IMG/VR virus record: IMGVR_UViG_3300026118_000027
Span: 1 to 36,421 of that record
Length of the DNA stretch: 36,421 bases
Reading direction: 5' to 3' (one strand)
Origin: a virus
Positions 7,566-13,722 of this stretch are shown here, piece after piece (position 1 is the first letter of the stretch; the number at the start of each line of letters is the position of its first letter). The position numbers were made by a program, and so were the translations under genes. Below the pieces are notes generated by a model. The model was not told the origin of the DNA. It saw nothing but the letters and a program-made list of their open reading frames with translations, and searched no databases.

Positions 7566-7913
7566 CTACCTGTGCCGGGGGCTGCCGGGTTCGCGATGTT
7601 GGAGGGCGAGCACGATGCGCTCGAAGTTGAGCCAGTCGCGGCGCACGTAGTGGTGCGCGATGCACTGGTCCCAGGCGCGTTGAAAGGCCTCGACCAGGTC
7701 CTGCCAGGTGGCGTCGCCCTCGATGCGGAGCTCGGGGTGCTCGCGCCAGAACGTGGGCCAGTCGACCCGCTCCGCGGTCGGGAAGCGGCCGCGCTTCCCG
7801 TTGCGGTCGACGCAGGAGCCGCACTCGCGGCGGCGGTGAATCTCGTCCTTGACGATGGCGCCGTGTGAACGGACGACGCCGCTCTCTGAGGTCCCACAAA
7901 TCGGGCAGGACAT
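7566..7913 (-). CDS. Protein with an NrdR-like zinc ribbon
   Basis: The product is 115 residues. The first 50 read MSCPICGTSESGVVRSHG, then EIHRRRECGSCVDRNGKRGR and FPTAERV. This follows the NrdR zinc-ribbon layout: C-P-x-C, about 25 residues with IRRRREC, C-x-x-C, then RFPT-E as in RFTTYE. The C-terminal half (TWQDLVEAFQRAWDQCIAHH) is not the NrdR ATP cone. It is therefore a zinc-ribbon DNA- or RNA-binding protein, not an NrdR repressor. The ATG is at 7911-7913. It is the last gene before the packaging block. Confidence 0.6.
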   Translation of the reverse strand: MSCPICGTSESGVVRSHGAIVKDEIHRRRECGSCVDRNGKRGRFPTAERVDWPTFWREHPELRIEGDATWQDLVEAFQRAWDQCIAHHYVRRDWLNFERIVLALQHREPGSPRHR

Positions 7914-8281
7914 CTTCAGGGCGCAGCTGACACGAGCACGGGCACGGCGTGCAGGCAGAGCTCGAGCCTACTAGGGGATTCCCCTAACTGACTGCTCACA
8001 AAGGGACAGGGAGGGCTGTCGTGGACAGCCGAGGTAGGCGTCGGGTGGGTAGCTTCTACACAGCGACGCACTCGACGTGGGGTTCGAGTGCGTAGGTGGT
8101 CCTAGTGGTCCTGGTTACTTCTCAGGAGGGCAGCACACCTGGATCTACGCCCACTGTCTCTCGGCGGTTGCCGTTCGGACGCAGTCCAATTCCCCACCCT
8201 GTCGCCCCGCCGGCGACCGCAGCGATGAAGACCTCCGCACCTGAACCCCACAAACGCTGCCCTCACGACAGCGACTGAATT
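7914..8281. other. 368-bp non-coding block with three strong hairpins
   Basis: No convincing gene is seen on either strand. It holds TAGGGG-ATT-CCCCTA (7970-7984), GGCTGTC-gtg-GACAGCC (8014-8030) and a 9-bp stem CGCACTCGA with TCGAGTGCG (about 8067-8092). TGGTCC is also repeated at about 8097 and 8106. None of the hairpins is followed by a T-run on the minus strand. The block lies between the early small genes and the packaging genes, so it could hold promoters, a packaging site or RNA processing sites. Confidence 0.4.
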
Positions 8282-8614
8282 CTACCGCCCGGTGCGGTCG
8301 CTCGGTGCGAAAGTCTGCTCTCCCTGGTTGAACAACGCCTGCATCTGCTGGAAGCTGCGCGGCAGCGCATCCGACTGCGTGACCACGAGCTCGTCGCTCG
8401 ACACCCAATCAATCAGCCCGCGGTGGTCGATGATCTTCTCGCAGGGGCTCATGCCGACCACGTCAGCCTGCCCGATCACCGTCACGAGCTCTCCGCGCAG
8501 CCTGGCCTCGAACCGCTGCTGATAGGGGGAGGCGTTCCGAATCGCCCCGAGTCCCTCGCCTGTACTGGGCGCGTTCCGCAGCGCATGGTTCGCGAGCAAT
8601 TCACTTCTCCTCAT
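8282..8614 (-). CDS. Hypothetical protein
   Basis: The product is 110 residues starting MRRSELLANHALRNAP. The middle alternates strand-like segments (LRGELVTVIGQADVVG) with an acidic motif (LIDWVSSDELVVTQSDALPR). It ends in a helix (SFQQMQALFNQGEQTFAPSD). I recognise no family. The ATG at 8612-8614 has AAGGGG 8 bases upstream and a further AAGGAG, so the start is well supported. It stands alone, with 88 bases of gap before it and the hairpin block after it. Confidence 0.6.
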   Translation of the reverse strand: MRRSELLANHALRNAPSTGEGLGAIRNASPYQQRFEARLRGELVTVIGQADVVGMSPCEKIIDHRGLIDWVSSDELVVTQSDALPRSFQQMQALFNQGEQTFAPSDRTGR

Positions 8615-8702
8615 GTTGCGTACCCCTTCTCCTTCGGTCGAGTGACACGGCTCGACACGGCTCGCAGGCTACGCCCGGAAACTGCATTTTGAAAGTGCCG
8701 TT
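8615..8702 (-). other. Intergenic gap with a tandem 10-bp repeat
   Basis: The minus strand carries two consecutive copies of CGAGCCGTGT (about 8646-8665). An A/T-richer patch TTTCAAAATGCAGTTT at 8677-8692 could contribute to a promoter for the 8282-8614 gene. No terminator-like T-run is seen after the upstream gene. Confidence 0.35.
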
Positions 8703-9410
8703 TTACTGCGGCACGCCCCGGCACCACCCGAACAGCCAGAACGCCCCGCCCGGGTCGAGGCTCTGCTGCGTGGTCGTGGTCGGCACCTTCGCCCACTGCT
8801 CGCGGGTCCACTCGACGTGCCAGCCGTCCTGCCGCAGCCGCCCGATGCGCGTCTCGACGTTGTAGGCGCCGGCGGTCGAGTAGAGACTGCCGGCCGCCAG
8901 CGACGCCGCCGTGTTGGGCAGCACCGCCCCGACGTCGTACCGGGTGCCGTCAGCCAGGCACCACGGGCGCTCGAGCTTCACCGAGACGGCGAGGCCTTGG
9001 GCGATGCTCGTCGTGGCCAGGTCGAGCGTGTGAATCCCCTGCTGCGCCAGGACGCTCACCGCGCCGGGCGGCAGCATCGCGTAGCAGAGGATCGGGGTCG
9101 GCGCCGTCGGGTGCGCGCGGCAGGCGACGGCCAGCAGCACCTGGGGCCCGCCATCGACGGCGAGCTGCCAGGCGGCGGTCTTGGCCTGGTCGAGCGTTGC
9201 GCTCTCAAGGCACCACTCGACGAGCGCACCCGGCCGCACGTCGATCCATTGCGGCGGCGCGTTGGGCACCGGTGGGAGGTCGCAATCCCAGGACGACACC
9301 GTGCCGCCGGCGGGGACCGCCAGCAGCGGCGAGCGCAACGAGGGAATGGCTTGGGCGGAGGCCGCGGTGGCCCAGAGCGTGACCAGGAGCGCGAGGGCGA
9401 GTGGTTTCAT
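8703..9410 (-). CDS. Secreted protein with Sec signal peptide, unknown function
   Basis: The product is 235 residues. The first 19 (MKPLALALLVTLWATAASA) are a textbook Sec signal with an A-S-A cleavage site before QAIP. The mature part is beta-rich and carries six cysteines (near 43, 67, 98, 109, 151 and 230), consistent with disulfides in the periplasm or outside. Segments include QVLLAVACRAHPTAP and IAQGLAVSVKLERPW. The ATG at 9408-9410 has AAGGA 5 bases upstream and overlaps the preceding stop (ATGA). I know no family; a role in superinfection exclusion or surface change is only a guess. Confidence 0.7.
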   Translation of the reverse strand: MKPLALALLVTLWATAASAQAIPSLRSPLLAVPAGGTVSSWDCDLPPVPNAPPQWIDVRPGALVEWCLESATLDQAKTAAWQLAVDGGPQVLLAVACRAHPTAPTPILCYAMLPPGAVSVLAQQGIHTLDLATTSIAQGLAVSVKLERPWCLADGTRYDVGAVLPNTAASLAAGSLYSTAGAYNVETRIGRLRQDGWHVEWTREQWAKVPTTTTQQSLDPGGAFWLFGWCRGVPQ

Positions 9411-9826
9411 AGTGTCCTTGATGGGGGCTGATCCTCGCCCCGCCAGCGTGACCGCGTGGTGGCCGACCGCTTGGCCTGGCGTCCGACCCGCCAGCCAATT
9501 TCGAACGCATCCCGCAGGGTCAACGCGTCGCCCGTCAGCTTGGCATACAGGCGGAGGTGATAGTCGGCCCGGCGTCGGATGTAGGCGCGTTGGTTCGCGT
9601 TGCGCGTCTTGGTGCCCTTGCGCTGGAGCTTCAGCCAGTAGTCGTCGGGCAGCTGCATCGTCTTGGTGTGGGCGGCGCAGGAACAACTGCAGTGGACGTG
9701 TCGGCTCCACGGGCCTTGATGCTTCGTCGGTGCCCAGACAAAAAACCCCTGACACCAGCGACACCGGCGCCACCAGATGCGGCAGTAGCGCGTCGAGCGC
9801 GGGAGCGGGTGCTCGGGGGCGGGCAT
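9407..9826 (-). CDS. Small Cys-rich (probable zinc-binding) protein
   Basis: The product is 139 residues. Its N-terminal half has CRIWWRRCRWCQGFFVWAPT followed by HVHCSCSCAAH, enough Cys/His for one or two zinc sites. The C-terminal half is basic and helical (DDYWLKLQRKGTKTRNANQR, then ADYHLRLYAKLTGDALTLRD), as in DNA-binding proteins. Codon third positions are mostly G/C, supporting the frame. The ATG at 9824-9826 lies 6 bases after the previous stop, and the stop overlaps the secreted-protein start. No family recognised. Confidence 0.6.
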   Translation of the reverse strand: MPAPEHPLPRSTRYCRIWWRRCRWCQGFFVWAPTKHQGPWSRHVHCSCSCAAHTKTMQLPDDYWLKLQRKGTKTRNANQRAYIRRRADYHLRLYAKLTGDALTLRDAFEIGWRVGRQAKRSATTRSRWRGEDQPPSRTL

Positions 9827-9832
9827 CGTGTG

Positions 9833-10297
9833 TCACGGACGCGGGCGCACCCGCCCCGGCTGCGGTGGACCGCTCTCGCGCGGCGCCGGCGTGACCACGA
9901 CCGGCGGCGCGCCTGGCGCCGGGTCGATGTAGACGGCGCTGAGATGCGCGCCGGCCGACAGGAAGAACACCAGCGGGCCATCGACGTCCCAGGCCACGAG
10001 CGCGCCGGTCGCCGGCACATGCACTGTCTCCGCCGCGATCGGCCGCGGGTCGTCCCAGACGGGCGTGACGACGAGGCGGACGTCCCCTTCGCCCTCGAGC
10101 CGCAAACGCAGGCGCTGCGGCTGCTGCACACTCGCACACGCACAATGGAGCGGCAGGCTATTGGGGTCACTAAAGACGACCGAGCCATGGGTGCCGATCG
10201 CCGCCCCGTCGACGGCGTCCACTCCGACAAAGGTCGCCCGCGGCTGCGCGACCGCGGGCGCGGGGAGCAGGAGGAGCAGGAGGAGCGCGCGCGTCAT
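9833..10297 (-). CDS. Second secreted protein with Sec signal peptide
   Basis: The product is 154 residues. MTRALLLLLLLPAPAVA is a Sec signal with an A-V-A cleavage site before QPRATF. The mature core is beta-rich (RLRLRLEGEGDVRLVVTPVW, then GALVAWDVDGPLVFFLSAGA). The last 25 residues are Pro-rich (PAPRESGPPQPGRVRPRP), like a cell-envelope-spanning tail. The frame stays open 49 codons upstream, but AAGG lies 6 bases before the ATG at 10295-10297, which I take as the start. It lies one gene away from the other secreted protein. Function unknown. Confidence 0.65.
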   Translation of the reverse strand: MTRALLLLLLLPAPAVAQPRATFVGVDAVDGAAIGTHGSVVFSDPNSLPLHCACASVQQPQRLRLRLEGEGDVRLVVTPVWDDPRPIAAETVHVPATGALVAWDVDGPLVFFLSAGAHLSAVYIDPAPGAPPVVVTPAPRESGPPQPGRVRPRP

Positions 10298-10330
10298 AGG
10301 GCGCCTTTCACCAGGGAGCGGACCGACGGC

Positions 10331-10362
10331 GCGACGAGGCGGCTTCCAGACCGCCTCGCCGC
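10331..10362 (-). other. Stable intergenic hairpin
   Basis: A 12-bp stem (arms 10351-10362 and 10331-10342, one G.U pair on the minus strand) closes an 8-base loop TCTGGAAG. It lies between the stop of the coiled-coil gene and the start of the secreted protein. There is no T-run, so it is not a classical terminator; RNA processing or stability control is possible. Confidence 0.55.
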
Positions 10363-10370
10363 TTGTGAGT

Positions 10371-10721
10371 TTACGCGTTCGGGTCGACCGGATCGACGGG
10401 CGCGTCGCCCTTGAGCGCCGCGTTGATCTCGTCGACCTGCGCATCGAGGCCGTCGAGGTCGGCTTGGGTCACGGCGACGCCGCTCGCGAGCTGCGCGGTG
10501 AGCTCCGCAATCTTCGCCTGGAGCTCGTCAACCTTCGCGACGCCGGCGGCTTTCAACGCCTGGACGCCGGCCTTGACTTCGACGAGCTCGTCTTTCAATT
10601 CCTGTACTGATGCCATGAGTTGTGTTCCTTGCTCGAGCAGCTGCCGCAGCAGGCTCGTGGTGAGGGTGTCGTCGTGGATGTGCAGATGCACGTCGCCGCC
10701 GTGTGTGAGCGTGATGTTCAT
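10371..10721 (-). CDS. Coiled-coil protein, unknown function
   Basis: The product is 116 residues. It opens with a His/Asp-rich strand (MNITLTHGGDVHLHIHDDTL). It then forms a long heptad-type helix (LKDELVEVKAGVQALKAAGV, then VDELQAKIAELTAQL) and ends ADLDGLDAQVDEINAALKGD plus an acidic tail. Small coiled-coil proteins of this kind are common in phage accessory regions. Oligomerisation is likely; function is unknown. The ATG at 10719-10721 has only a weak RBS. The frame is open upstream, but that part is GC-biased filler. Confidence 0.6.
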   Translation of the reverse strand: MNITLTHGGDVHLHIHDDTLTTSLLRQLLEQGTQLMASVQELKDELVEVKAGVQALKAAGVAKVDELQAKIAELTAQLASGVAVTQADLDGLDAQVDEINAALKGDAPVDPVDPNA

Positions 10722-10797
10722 CGGGTGGACCGCCGGCGAGTGTGCGGCGGCGGCGGCGCGCGCGGCGGCTAGTGGTGCCGGGGCTACCGCTAGGCGG

Positions 10798-11034
10798 TCA
10801 CGACCACACCGGCGGCTGTCCCTCGCGCGGCACCCGGTGCACATGCACGGTGTGTCTCAGCGTAAGGCGCCACCACCGCGCGCACACGAGGCAGCGCCCG
10901 CCTGGCCGGCCGCGCAGGAGTCGGTGGTCATCGGGCGCGAGTTGGCGCTCGCTGCGCGCGTCGACAATGTCTTCGCGAATCCACAGCGGGCGCTGCCGCC
11001 CGCCGGGGCACCACGGGCGATCGCTCTCCTTCAT
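10798..11034 (-). CDS. Small basic Cys-containing protein
   Basis: The product is 78 residues starting MKESDRPWCPGGRQRPLWIR. It contains DDHRLLRGRPGGRCLVCARW and ends HTVHVHRVPREGQPPVWS. One C-x-x-C plus several His could bind zinc. The ATG at 11032-11034 overlaps the upstream stop by four bases (ATGA), which fixes the start. No family recognised. A GC-rich gap of 76 bases follows it. Confidence 0.55.
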   Translation of the reverse strand: MKESDRPWCPGGRQRPLWIREDIVDARSERQLAPDDHRLLRGRPGGRCLVCARWWRLTLRHTVHVHRVPREGQPPVWS

Positions 11035-11309
11035 TGCACGCGGTCCTCGTCGCTGAGATGCCCCGACGCCTGCATCGCCGCGATCATGCGCGCGCCGAGC
11101 TCGGCGTTCAGCTTCGACGTCGCGGTCGACGCCTCGCCCGCGGTGCGCCACGCCTCGAGCGCCTGACGCGAGACGTCGACGAGCAGGACGTAGCCGGTGA
11201 GGAGCGCCGCGAACATCCACGACAGGCCGGCCTGCGCCCACTGGCCGCGCACCAGGTCCAGCACGCCGACCCCGAGGTTGATGGCTACGCAGAGCCACAT
11301 GATGGCCAT
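11031..11309 (-). CDS. Small membrane protein with two TM helices
   Basis: The product is 92 residues. Helix 1 is MWLCVAINLGVGVLDLV and helix 2 is LSWMFAALLTGYVLLVDV, joined by a short RGQWAQAG turn. A charged, helical cytoplasmic tail follows (TATSKLNAELGARMIAAMQA). The layout fits small holin-like or superinfection-exclusion proteins, but no lysis gene is adjacent. The ATG at 11307-11309 shares one base with the upstream TGA (TGATG). Confidence 0.6.
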   Translation of the reverse strand: MAIMWLCVAINLGVGVLDLVRGQWAQAGLSWMFAALLTGYVLLVDVSRQALEAWRTAGEASTATSKLNAELGARMIAAMQASGHLSDEDRVQ

Positions 11310-11890
11310 CACACGAGCTCGTCGAGCACCTTGCGCGCGATCTTCTCGCCGCGGCGGTCGGCGATCGACGTCAGGGAGCCGTCCGCAATCAGCCGCTTGA
11401 TGGTCGGCTGCGACAGCGTGGTGAACGCGGCGGCCTCCGCCACCGTCAGGAACGGCTTGTCGGAACCGTCGGCACGTTTCCAGGAAGGGTTCCCGGAATT
11501 CCACGTCCCTTCCAGGAACCTGTTCGGGTCGACCCGCGCCAGCGCGACGGCCTCGCCCGGCAGCACTTGCTGCGGCGGCTTGGGCTTCTTCCGTTCGGCT
11601 TCTTCGCGCGCCACGCGGCGCACGTCGTCGGGGTGATAGACCGTCCGTTCGCGCGCCCCGTGTTCGGGCTTTCTCCATCGCGCCTTCGTCAGTCGCCCCG
11701 CGGCGGCGTAGTTGCGCACACTCCGAGGGTCGACCCCAATCGCCGCGGCGGCCTGGTCTTCATCCAGCCAGGTCGAGACGTCGACCGCGAGCACCTCGGC
11801 ATTCCCGGAAGCGTTCCCGGAAGCGTTCCGAGCACGTACGTTCCCCGTGGAATCCGGCCTGGTGTAGGGCACGATGTGCGGCGGGCTCAC
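11309..11890 (-). CDS. DNA-binding protein with two excisionase/MerR-type HTH motifs
   Basis: The product is 193 residues. HTH 1 is at 41-71 (WLDEDQAAAAIGVDPRSVRN, then YAAAGRLTKARW). HTH 2 is at 147-176 (FLTVAEAAAFTTLSQPTIKR, then LIADGSLTS). Both follow the HTH_17/excisionase layout. A basic linker (EERKKPKP-like) separates them. The likely role is transcriptional control or DNA architecture. GTG at 11888-11890 has GGAG 9 bases upstream and overlaps the previous stop (GTGA). The gene itself contains five TTCCNGGAA palindromes, possible sites for its own product. Confidence 0.7.
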   Translation of the reverse strand: MSPPHIVPYTRPDSTGNVRARNASGNASGNAEVLAVDVSTWLDEDQAAAAIGVDPRSVRNYAAAGRLTKARWRKPEHGARERTVYHPDDVRRVAREEAERKKPKPPQQVLPGEAVALARVDPNRFLEGTWNSGNPSWKRADGSDKPFLTVAEAAAFTTLSQPTIKRLIADGSLTSIADRRGEKIARKVLDELV

Positions 11891-12036
11891 AGGTCCAGCC
11901 TCCGACTCTGCACCACCCGCAACACGACGAGGATGATGCAGACGACCAGGAGCACATGCACGGCGTTCCCGCCGATGCCGCCGACCAGGCCGAGCAGCCA
12001 CAAGACCACGAGCACCAGGATCAGCGTTTCCAGCAC
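11887..12036 (-). CDS. lmo0937-like small membrane protein
   Basis: This is a 49-residue protein: MLETLILVLVVLWLLGLVGG, then IGGNAVHVLLVVCIILVVLR and VVQSRRLDL. This is the pattern of lmo0937-family (DUF5670) membrane proteins: hydrophobic helix, LWLLGLVxG, a short loop with H-x-LLV, a second helix, then R-x-x-Q-x-RR. These are common in bacteria and their function is unknown; finding one in a phage is noteworthy. GTG at 12034-12036 has GGGAGG 6 bases upstream. The stop overlaps the HTH gene. Confidence 0.75.
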   Translation of the reverse strand: MLETLILVLVVLWLLGLVGGIGGNAVHVLLVVCIILVVLRVVQSRRLDL

Positions 12037-12057
12037 CACACACCTCCCGTCTACTTC

Positions 12058-12073
12058 GGTCTATTAATAGACC
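12058..12073. promoter_or_regulatory. Perfect 16-bp palindrome (operator or hairpin)
   Basis: GGTCTATTAATAGACC is a perfect inverted repeat with an AT-rich centre in a GC-rich genome. It is placed 22 bases before the start of the lmo0937-like gene and two genes before the double-HTH gene. It could be an operator for that regulator or an early promoter element. No standard -35 is visible. Confidence 0.5.
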
Positions 12074-12076
12074 CGC

Positions 12077-12286
12077 TCAAAAGAGGGTCGACTGCGGATT
12101 GTCGCGGCGCGCGAGCTCGCGGCGCAGCAGCGCCAGGCGGCGTAACACGTCCTCCTCGCGCCCGTCGCGGCAGGCCTCCGCCAGCTCCGCACGGTAGGCC
12201 GCCGCCGCGCGCTTCAGCGCCCACGTCGGCCAGCCGCGATACGTGTCCTCGAGCCACGCGTCGGTCGGCCACGTCGGGTGTGTCAC
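12077..12286 (-). CDS. Small helical protein
   Basis: The product is 69 residues: MTHPTWPTDAWLEDTYRGWP, then ALKRAAAAYRAELAEACRDG and EEDVLRRLALLRRELARRDN. It is strongly helical and amphipathic. GTG at 12284-12286 overlaps the upstream stop (GTGA). I recognise no family. Confidence 0.55.
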   Translation of the reverse strand: MTHPTWPTDAWLEDTYRGWPTWALKRAAAAYRAELAEACRDGREEDVLRRLALLRRELARRDNPQSTLF

Positions 12287-12408
12287 TCAGGGGGGCGCTC
12301 GAACATCTCGCCGGTCGCGCGGTGATACTGCTCGAGCCACCGGGCCGACACTGACCCGCGCTCGATCCATCGCACACGCCGGCGCCAGCGTCGGAGCCAG
12401 GTCCACAT
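12283..12408 (-). CDS. 41-residue Arg/Trp-rich peptide
   Basis: The product is MWTWLRRWRRRVRWIERGSV, then SARWLEQYHRATGEMFERPP and E. The ATG at 12406-12408 comes one base after the previous stop, and the stop overlaps the next start by GTGA, so it fits the gapless chain. It is highly cationic with six Trp-type aromatics, like a membrane-active or nucleic-acid-binding peptide. Function unknown. Confidence 0.55.
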   Translation of the reverse strand: MWTWLRRWRRRVRWIERGSVSARWLEQYHRATGEMFERPPE

Positions 12409-12409
12409 G

Positions 12410-12493
12410 TCAACGGTGTCGGCACGCGCGCCAGATCAGCATCACCCCCCAGGCGAGCGCGGCATCGATCAGGAGCCAGTCGTTCGGGAGCAT
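12410..12493 (-). CDS. 27-residue membrane peptide
   Basis: The product is MLPNDWLLIDAALAWGVMLI plus WRACRHR: a single hydrophobic helix with a basic C-terminus. The ATG at 12491-12493 lies inside the 3' end of the upstream zinc-binding gene, and the stop is one base from the next ATG. There is no clear RBS, so translation would depend on coupling. Supported by architecture only. Confidence 0.4.
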   Translation of the reverse strand: MLPNDWLLIDAALAWGVMLIWRACRHR

Positions 12494-12777
12494 CGGAGGT
12501 CGGCGACGCCGGCGTCGTGTCCCCGTTGCCAGGTAACCCGGGCGCGCCCCGGCGCGTAGGGATTGAGCCCGTCGCCGGTCGTGCGGGGATGCTGGCTCCC
12601 CGCCAGGAACCCTTGGAGGAACGGCCGCGACCAGACGGCGTCGCTGGGCCGCCGCTCCGCCTGCCAGGCGGCATCCACGAGGCGACACCGCCCGCACACC
12701 ACCCCGCGGCCGCGGCGGTGACACCAGCGGCAGCGAGGCGGTCGCACGTTGATCCGCGCGACCACCACGGGGGCCAT
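12469..12777 (-). CDS. Zinc-knuckle protein with an RMF/CrpP-like motif, paralogue A
   Basis: The product is 102 residues. The N-terminal part has CRWCHRRGRGVVCGRC, a four-Cys zinc knuckle. Next comes FLQGFLAGSQHPRTTGDGLN, then PYAPGRARVTWQRGHDAG. The G-x-x-AG ... NPY-x-x ... W-x-x-G-x-x-AG order is that of ribosome modulation factor and CrpP-like proteins. The gene at 14231-14701 has the same two-part layout. A link to ribosome binding is inference from the motif. The ATG is at 12775-12777, 25 bases after the previous stop, with a weak RBS. Confidence 0.55.
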   Translation of the reverse strand: MAPVVVARINVRPPRCRWCHRRGRGVVCGRCRLVDAAWQAERRPSDAVWSRPFLQGFLAGSQHPRTTGDGLNPYAPGRARVTWQRGHDAGVADLRCSRTTGS

Positions 12778-12802
12778 AGGAAACTCGCCCAGGTGGCTCT
12801 CA

Positions 12803-13087
12803 TCATGCGCCTGCTGGCCCCTGCGGGTCCTCAAGAAACCGGTGACACGCCCCGCAGTACCGCTCCGCGACGTCCTTCGGGTGGGCACTTTCGCGTCCGC
12901 ACCGCTGGTGCCAGATCGTCTCGACACCGTTCCGAATGCTCACGACGAAGAGGTCGCCGCCTGTGCCGCGCAAGAGCCCCCCGGCGCCCTCGAGGCGCAT
13001 GGGACCGGTCAGGGTGAAGTGGAAGTTACCCAGGTTCGCGATCGCATCGTGGCGGGGCGCCTGCCGCGGATAAACCGGATCGCTCAC
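12803..13087 (-). CDS. Small protein with a HxxC/CxxC zinc motif
   Basis: The product is 94 residues. The first half is strand-like (ANLGNFHFTLTGPMRLEGAG, then DLFVVSIRNGVETIW). It ends with HQRCGRESAHPKDVAERYCG and ACHRFLED, giving H-x-x-C and C-x-x-C-H zinc ligands. GTG at 13085-13087 overlaps the previous stop (GTGA). No family recognised. It belongs to a run of small zinc-type proteins in this operon. Confidence 0.6.
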   Translation of the reverse strand: MSDPVYPRQAPRHDAIANLGNFHFTLTGPMRLEGAGGLLRGTGGDLFVVSIRNGVETIWHQRCGRESAHPKDVAERYCGACHRFLEDPQGPAGA

Positions 13088-13299
13088 GGTTTCTTCTCCT
13101 CGACGATCTCGAGGTGGTCAGGGTGCGCCGACATCTGCTTGTCTGTGTTCAGCAGCGCCATGCCGTCCGCGGTGTCGGTGACCAGATACGTGCGCGCCGG
13201 GAACGCCGGATGGTCGAACGAGGTCTTAAACCGCACGCGCTTGCCGACGAGTGCCTCGGCGCGCACGCGTTGCGCCGCGCGCTCATTCGCGTCAGCCAT
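13084..13299 (-). CDS. Small beta-type protein, unknown function
   Basis: The product is 71 residues: MADANERAAQRVRAEALVGK, then RVRFKTSFDHPAFPARTYLV and TDTADGMALLNTDK. The second half looks like a small SH3-like barrel (VGKRVRFKT...YLVTDTADGMALL), a fold often seen in phage accessory proteins. The ATG at 13297-13299 lies 8 bases inside the upstream gene. The frame is open further upstream but is not coding-like there. Confidence 0.55.
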   Translation of the reverse strand: MADANERAAQRVRAEALVGKRVRFKTSFDHPAFPARTYLVTDTADGMALLNTDKQMSAHPDHLEIVEEKKP

Positions 13300-13516
13300 A
13301 GTTGCGCCACCCCTTGATGCGCGTCGGCGGTTTGACAGGGTCATCGACGACCGTGACCGGCAGGCCGAGCTCGCGCGCCATGTCGCGCGCCGCCTCCAGC
13401 ACCGTCTCGCGGTTCTGTGGCGTGTCGGTGTAGCCGCTGGCGTCAAGGAGCTCGGCGATGTCGAGGTGCATCCCGCCTTGCTCATCGTCGTAGACGCCAG
13501 GTGCGAGTCGCTTCAT
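13292..13516 (-). CDS. Hypothetical protein
   Basis: The product is 74 residues: MKRLAPGVYDDEQGGMHLDI, then AELLDASGYTDTPQNRETVL and EAARDMARELGLPVTVVDDP. The N-terminal part resembles a short strand-turn-helix module; the C-terminus is basic. The ATG at 13514-13516 overlaps the preceding stop (ATGA). I recognise no family. It is the middle of five tightly overlapping small genes. Confidence 0.55.
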   Translation of the reverse strand: MKRLAPGVYDDEQGGMHLDIAELLDASGYTDTPQNRETVLEAARDMARELGLPVTVVDDPVKPPTRIKGWRNYG

Positions 13517-13722
13517 GGAGCGACCTCCACTTCAGCGATGAGGGCGTTGCAGCGCGCGCAGGTAATCTCGAGCACCCCGTTCTCGCGTCGATAGGTCACC
13601 CAGGTCCCGTCGCGCGGGTGACACCGCGCGAGAAACGTCACCGCACACGCCTGGTCATGGCAGTTGGGATGGTCGCAGCGGGCCTCGTCGAGCTCGTGTT
13701 GCGTGAGCGGCAGCTCGCTCAT
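13513..13722 (-). CDS. Conserved zinc-binding small protein
   Basis: The product is 69 residues: MSELPLTQHELDEARCDHPN, then CHDQACAVTFLARCHPRDGT and NGVLEITCARCNALIAEVEV. The order C-x-x-x-x-C ... RCHP-x-x-GT-x-V-x-Y ... LEI-x-C-x-x-C matches a small zinc-binding family I have seen repeatedly in phages and mobile regions, always annotated hypothetical. Its ATG at 13720-13722 overlaps the previous stop (ATGA). Function unknown. Confidence 0.65.
   Translation of the reverse strand: MSELPLTQHELDEARCDHPNCHDQACAVTFLARCHPRDGTWVTYRRENGVLEITCARCNALIAEVEVAP

Noticed and set aside
8060-8095. tRNA T-arm (GGTTCGAGT)
   Set aside because: The bases around the loop do not form the T-stem. The segment is instead a 9-bp hairpin, and no acceptor or anticodon arm can be built on either strand.
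9833-10145. 480-codon reading frame covering 8703-10145
   Set aside because: The upstream half has the composition of a shadow frame. A signal peptide with a ribosome site at 9410 marks the real start, and two other genes occupy 9407-10297.
12051-12806. 251-codon minus-strand frame
   Set aside because: Overlaps at least four small genes that fit the overlap chain and have better codon composition; the frame encodes Pro/Gly/Arg-rich filler.
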